Positions 60,501 through 64,000 of a stretch of DNA of 64,000 nt are shown piece by piece. Every line of letters begins with the position of its first letter. Position 1 is the first letter of the stretch. The stretch is from Lineus longissimus (lineage: Eukaryota > Nemertea > Pilidiophora > Heteronemertea > Lineidae). Under the pieces are notes generated by a model. The model had not been told where the DNA came from and made no database searches. It saw only the letters and a list, made by a program, of their open reading frames with translations. The position numbers and the translations under genes were made by a program. Location: assembly GCF_910592395.1 (NCBI RefSeq), contig NC_088309.1:9364501-9428500 (forward strand). Direction: 5' to 3'.

Positions 60501-62450
60501 TTTATTTGACTTCAAGGTGTTATAGATTGTGAAGCTAAAAACCGATAATATGATTGTGTTTTGTTAATAATTACTGAGATGTGAAACCTTTTGTGAAATC
60601 TTTGGAGATTTGATCTGCGGTTTGAGGTAAATATATGAATTTGGCCACATCGGTTAATTGGTAAGAACTGTGTGAAATCAGTATGTAGAAAAATAAGGAA
60701 TGAAACAGTGTGGGTTTAAGCCGTAATATGTGAGGAGAAAGAATTGCGTGATATCTGCAGAAATTTGAGAAAATAAGTGTAATTTGGTGATATTTTTGTT
60801 TCTTCAGAGCCCATTGTTTGGCTTTGGGTCTAGCAACTTCTACCACCAAGTAAATATGACCATTTTCCATGCACAGCTTTGTCGATGAAGCTTTTAGCCA
60901 GTTTTCATTTGACCTCCATGCAGCTGATTATTTGCTCGTAGGAGCTCCTGGGCTTGCTTGGTTGTATAACTGGTAACCGTGATATTCAGAGTGGGAAATT
61001 CACTGAGCCCATTTGGCGACTTACAATCCTGGCCTTTTGAAATGTACACCCCCAACAAAAAAGTATTGGGTATGACTGGTGTCTGCCTAGGCTTGTTGAG
61101 GAACTGAAAGGTTTCAGGAAAGGCTTTGTGAAGCCTGTAAGCAACCTCTACTGTAATTGATATCAGACAATCTCCCCCAACTAGAACAGCTTATTTCAAC
61201 CATTTTGGGGGAATGAGTGTATGATGTGGTTCTGGATTCATAGAAAGTACCATGCCTCAGGTAAAAAAAATGCAACTAATCTCACCAAAATTGATTCAAA
61301 ATTCATGAATTTCCTACCCTGGATCTGATTCTGTCTGTCACTTGTGCATGGATATATTTTGTTGTTCAAATCCCAGTATTGGTTCAGTTACAGAAATCCC
61401 TTTTAACCATCTAACCTTCGTCACATTTCTTTAGCTAACTATCACCTTGACTAAGCACTGGCTTGCTTTGTAAAAGTTGCCTAAAGATAATTATCTTTCA
61501 CATCCTGTTGCAAGAGACCCCAAGCAATTTCTGGCCTGCTTGAATCTCAATTCATAGCAGTTGCACTTTAAAAGAAAACTGAATTCACTCCATAATAAGA
61601 TTAGACGTAACTTTGAATAGTGTAATAAGAATTAAGATTTCTGCCTATTGTTATACTGGTTTAAACATGTGTATCAAATGGTTTTCCTATTTTTTGGTGA
61701 ATTTTCAAATATTTTTTTGCAGGATTGATTTCTACATGTGTAGTACATGTATGGCCATCTATTGCCTTTCTTTTAATAATCTCTCACCTACAAGGATAGG
61801 AAACAACACAGCAATTGTTAAAAAGTATAGCTTTCTCAAATGCTGCATTGGCCGAGTTAAAATGTAAAATTTCTCCAGGTCATTGACAAAAGCTACTCCC
61901 CCCTCCACCCTCCCCAGGTCCTTCACTGAAAAAGAGCCCTGCATGCAATTTTAGTTTCCTGTCTACATTTTCTGCAGACGCTATTGTGTTTCTGTATGTT
62001 TCAACTCCTTTGACTCGTCCTACTGTGGCACTTGCATGATGTTCAGAGCTTCTTGGCATCCCCTTTTTGTTTCATTTTGGCTGTTAAGTCTTATACTTGT
62101 TGTTTTGCAAAATTTTGATCCCAGTGAAATTTTGGAATAGCTTTTGATGTGTCTGTAATTTTGCTGCTTGGAATTGCAAATGCAACAGGATATTTGAGCG
62201 ACTTATCCATTGTTTCTGGTAGTGTGTTTCTTCACTTCAAATCTTTGGTACAGACAGCAAAAAAAATCTAGTCTGCTGCCGCAAAAAACAAGGCTCTGTA
62301 CTCAATGCTACATTACAATAAATCCAGACTGAGCCTGAGAAGGAAATAATTCATATGCAGAAGATATTGATTGTCCCATTTTGTAACATCGCTTTACCTT
62401 TTATCTTGCAGGGCGATCCACAGCAGAGGGACAAGTGTGCTATCATGTAA
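51593..62450 (+). CDS. LMNB: B-type nuclear lamin
   Basis: Eleven coding exons: 51593-51966, 55335-55467, 55814-55963, 56075-56245, 57558-57683, 58193-58413, 58871-59093, 59259-59363, 59688-59804, 60123-60230, 62412-62450 (1767 nt, 588 aa; human lamin B1 is 586). Short Ser-rich head with the Cdk-type site SPSPTR (26-31). Alpha-helical coiled-coil rod from about 36 ([20 protein letters not shown]) to about 393 ([17 protein letters not shown]). Nuclear localisation signal GKRKRV (416-421). Ig-like lamin tail domain about 445-545. LFHQQ block, then a C-terminal CAIM CaaX box. The family polymerises under the inner nuclear membrane; CAIM predicts farnesylation. All junctions are GT-AG and all phases agree. 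The gene also appears to hold an internal promoter and a cassette exon (separate entries). Confidence 0.97.
52179..52450. mobile_element. nested foldback element in lamin intron 1
   Basis: Outer arms AGTGGCAATAATAT against ATAATTATTGCCACT, middle arms AATACGACACTT against AAGTGTTGTATT, and perfect 18-bp inner arms (52294-52311 GGGAGACTGCTAAAATGT; 52358-52375). The whole folds back over about 272 bp. No coding capacity. It is a MITE-like element unrelated to those at 24018 and 49438. Confidence 0.75.
54350..54372. repeat. 11-bp-arm palindrome
   Basis: GGTCATGGGTT, one base, then AACCCGTGACC, with one mismatch. It resembles a tRNA B-box core but has no A-box partner. No function is assigned. 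Confidence 0.45.
56751..56961 (+). promoter_or_regulatory. candidate intronic lamin promoter (TATA) and 5'UTR
   Basis: A textbook TATA box (TATAAATAG, 56754-56762) lies in lamin intron 4. A start about 30 bp downstream would give a leader of about 175 nt that contains no AUG before the one at 56962. The region upstream is GC-richer than the surrounding intron. The motifs are seen; promoter activity is inferred. Confidence 0.45.
56962..57159 (+). CDS. LMNB: candidate alternative first exon of lamin (N-terminally truncated isoform)
   Basis: An ATG with purine at -3 opens 66 codons, ending at a strong donor CAG|GTAAGT in phase 0. The next lamin exon (57558) has a phase-0 acceptor, so splicing gives [15 protein letters not shown] and joins the second half of the rod, tail and CaaX box: about 378 aa. 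The new head is Gln, Pro and Ser rich with a duplicated QLHSPP motif and four Ser-Pro sites (QSPD, HSPP twice, FSPQ), echoing Cdk sites of normal lamin heads. Vertebrate germline lamins B3 and C2 arise by just this kind of intronic start. No transcript evidence is available here. Confidence 0.5.
57746..57831 (+). repeat. 86-bp intronic repeat, copy 1 (lamin intron 5)
   Basis: Bounded by perfect inverted termini TCTCCTCTTA and TAAGAGGAGA. The interior reads GATGATGACAATTCGCAATT, then GTGTACAACAAATTGTGCTG, then GTGGTGCTGAG. Near-identical copies lie in introns 6 and 9. Likely a very short MITE, but one frame is open throughout. Confidence 0.8.
58692..58776 (+). repeat. 85-bp intronic repeat, copy 2 (lamin intron 6)
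   Basis: Same element as 57746-57831, with a handful of substitutions (for example GATTATTCGC in place of GACAATTCGC, and TCCACATG in place of CAGACATG). The right end is GTAAGAGGAA. Confidence 0.8.
59868..59950 (+). repeat. 83-bp intronic repeat, copy 3 (lamin intron 9)
   Basis: Identical to copy 1 across the interior as read. The right terminus is truncated or diverged (GTAAGAGCTG). It lies 63 bp after the donor of exon 59688-59804. Confidence 0.8.
60808..60849 (+). CDS. LMNB: candidate 42-nt cassette exon of lamin
   Basis: Preceded by a strong polypyrimidine tract and acceptor (TTGTTTCTTCAG|AGC) and followed by CAA|GTAAAT. It encodes [14 protein letters not shown] in phase 0 at both ends, so it can be inserted between LFHQQ (exon ending 60230) and [12 protein letters not shown] without changing frame. 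Its sequence resembles the preceding exon's end ([17 protein letters not shown]), sharing SP.FG.. and .FHQ/.YHQ, which suggests exon duplication. It may be included or used instead of the earlier segment. Confidence 0.5.
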
Positions 62451-63480
62451 GCCATATGCGGTAGCCGAGGTTTGGATCCACTGAACCGACCACCATGCGG
62501 GAACCAGCACAGTGCATCACAGACCTGATGAGAATGCATTCTAGCCTGCCATGAAGAGCTGTTTACGTTGGTCCCATATTTGAATCTCAACATATGTATC
62601 ATTACCCAATCTTTGATTTCAGTCCTGATTGAAAAATGTTATGGCAAGATATGTCTTGTACGAATAATGTGCCAGAATGCTGTCAGCTGACTTCAGCCAG
62701 TTTACAATTGATGAGTAGATTTATTTGACGTTTATGAACTGCATGATGGCATCAGAATAGTTAAGCCAGTATGTTGTATTTCATTGCAATAATGTCTTTT
62801 TTTCTGCCATGATAATTTGTTTTGTCTATTTCTTATTTGACACAATATTCTAACTAATTATGGGTGCCACTGACAATTCATTGTCTGATAGAGTTGTGAT
62901 TATACCTTATCAAAAACTGAAATCAATTGTCTCTATTGTCAGTTGCTGATAAAAAAAATCGATAAGAACTGCTCTGATGATATTGCTCAGTCCTCGACTT
63001 TTGGGCAAACAAGGATTGTTTTTTCCAAAAAAGGCTATTACAGATCAGTCAGTAATTGTTTGAACACCCATGTTTATGTTAGAGTAACTTTTTGTATTCT
63101 CACTAATCAAGCTATATAAAATATTCACGTAGAACCCATTGCCTTTGTTATGTGCTGCTACTTATTTGGGATCAACTTGAGCAGTTGTCTGTACAGTATT
63201 AGCTGTAAGGCTATTGTAGTAGTGCCATATTTGAATAAAACGTTGGAGAATTTGCCAGAATTGCGAATGGTATGAACATTCCTTGCCTCGAACTGTTGTC
63301 TCCTTGGGCGAATCAACAAGGGGTTATGGACTTGACAAGTAGTGTTGGAAATCTTTTTGGTGAAGTAGGTGTCTGTTTTGAGACAATTGTCCAACGAAAA
63401 GATTCTGCTGAAGTCCATAGCGTTTTGTTGTAGAATTTGTTAAAACGAGTCCAGCATGACTGCCATGCTTAATAAATATG
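62451..63480 (+). other. lamin 3'UTR
   Basis: ORF-poor AT-rich sequence after the lamin stop. AATAAA hexamers at 63234-63239 and 63471-63476 are the likely poly(A) signals. The remaining DNA to 64000 shows no gene I can support. Confidence 0.55.
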
Positions 63481-64000
63481 CTACCTCTGATCTCGTGAGA
63501 ACCATTATTTAATGCAAGGATATGAGACGTTTCATCCTTGTGTTGGTCCAGGGCATTCCATGCCAACGGGATCTACCTGTGGTGAATGAATATCATACTC
63601 TTCATTCATCCGAGTGTGGACTCCAATTTACAGCTTAAGGTCACTTGTATCGTTTAATGGCAATTGTTTACTCCAGTTTGGTATAAGGATCCAAAACCGA
63701 TGCTTACTCAATGATAAGAACAGTCGTCACTGCCCTGTGCATATCATGTCAAATGAGATGATATAACTTGTAAAACTGTTGTTGAATCTGACATTGTTTT
63801 AATGCGCTTAATGCTGCATATTATATATACTAAACGAAGACGATTTTGACATGATTTCTAGGTTTGTTGTTTAAATCAAACGTAGTCAGTAGGATTTGTT
63901 AGTATAGAAACCTTTGTTGTGTCTTTCAACTTGATATATACTGAGATTTCTGAACCAGCAGACTTGTTTTCTGTTGGATGTTGGTTGAATTGTGATCAAA

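Noticed and set aside
1-64000. CRISPR arrays, operons, rRNA, prokaryotic or viral genes
   Set aside because: None seen; all supported genes are spliced animal genes.

Overview
The window is animal nuclear DNA. It carries three intron-rich protein genes in a row, all on the + strand. Introns are mostly 0.1-2 kb (one is 15 kb), splice sites are GT-AG, the intergenic DNA is AT-rich, and inverted-repeat (MITE-like) elements are common. The proteins are clear orthologues of vertebrate proteins, but there is one DENND4 and one lamin where vertebrates have several paralogues. That and the repeat style suggest a marine invertebrate bilaterian; I cannot place it further from sequence alone.

Layout. 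(1) 1-22.3 kb: PTPN9/MEG2, a CRAL-TRIO plus tyrosine phosphatase protein of 677 aa in 11 coding exons. Its tiny first exon (245-277) is followed by a 15 kb intron full of repeats, which also holds a candidate second first exon (7358-7474) with a GC-AG splice donor. (2) 22.3-26.3 kb: intergenic DNA with a 29-bp minisatellite and a foldback element. (3) About 26.4-49.4 kb: DENND4 (Rab10 exchange factor, Crag orthologue), 2008 aa in 28 coding exons, with a putative CpG-containing promoter and noncoding exon near 26.4-26.6 kb and a 3'UTR carrying or abutting a 378-bp TTAA-flanked foldback element. (4) About 51.3-63.5 kb: a B-type nuclear lamin, 588 aa in 11 coding exons, ending in a CAIM farnesylation box. 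Its promoter has three CACGTG boxes.

The most interesting material is in the lamin gene. Intron 4 contains a TATA box followed by an AUG-initiated, 66-codon, Ser-Pro-rich exon whose phase-0 donor can join directly to the second half of the rod. This would make an N-terminally truncated lamin, by the same logic as the vertebrate germline lamins B3 and C2. Intron 10 contains an unannotated 42-nt phase-0 cassette exon that resembles the exon end before it. Three near-identical 83-86 bp elements sit in three different introns of this one gene.

The three genes do not form a pathway. They act in vesicle trafficking (PTPN9, DENND4) and in nuclear architecture (lamin). Their linkage may preserve an ancestral neighbourhood: in human, PTPN9 and DENND4A are both on 15q, and DENND4B and LMNA are both on 1q21-q22. 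All coordinates come from reading the sequence by eye; exon phases were checked and the totals of all three CDS are divisible by three.
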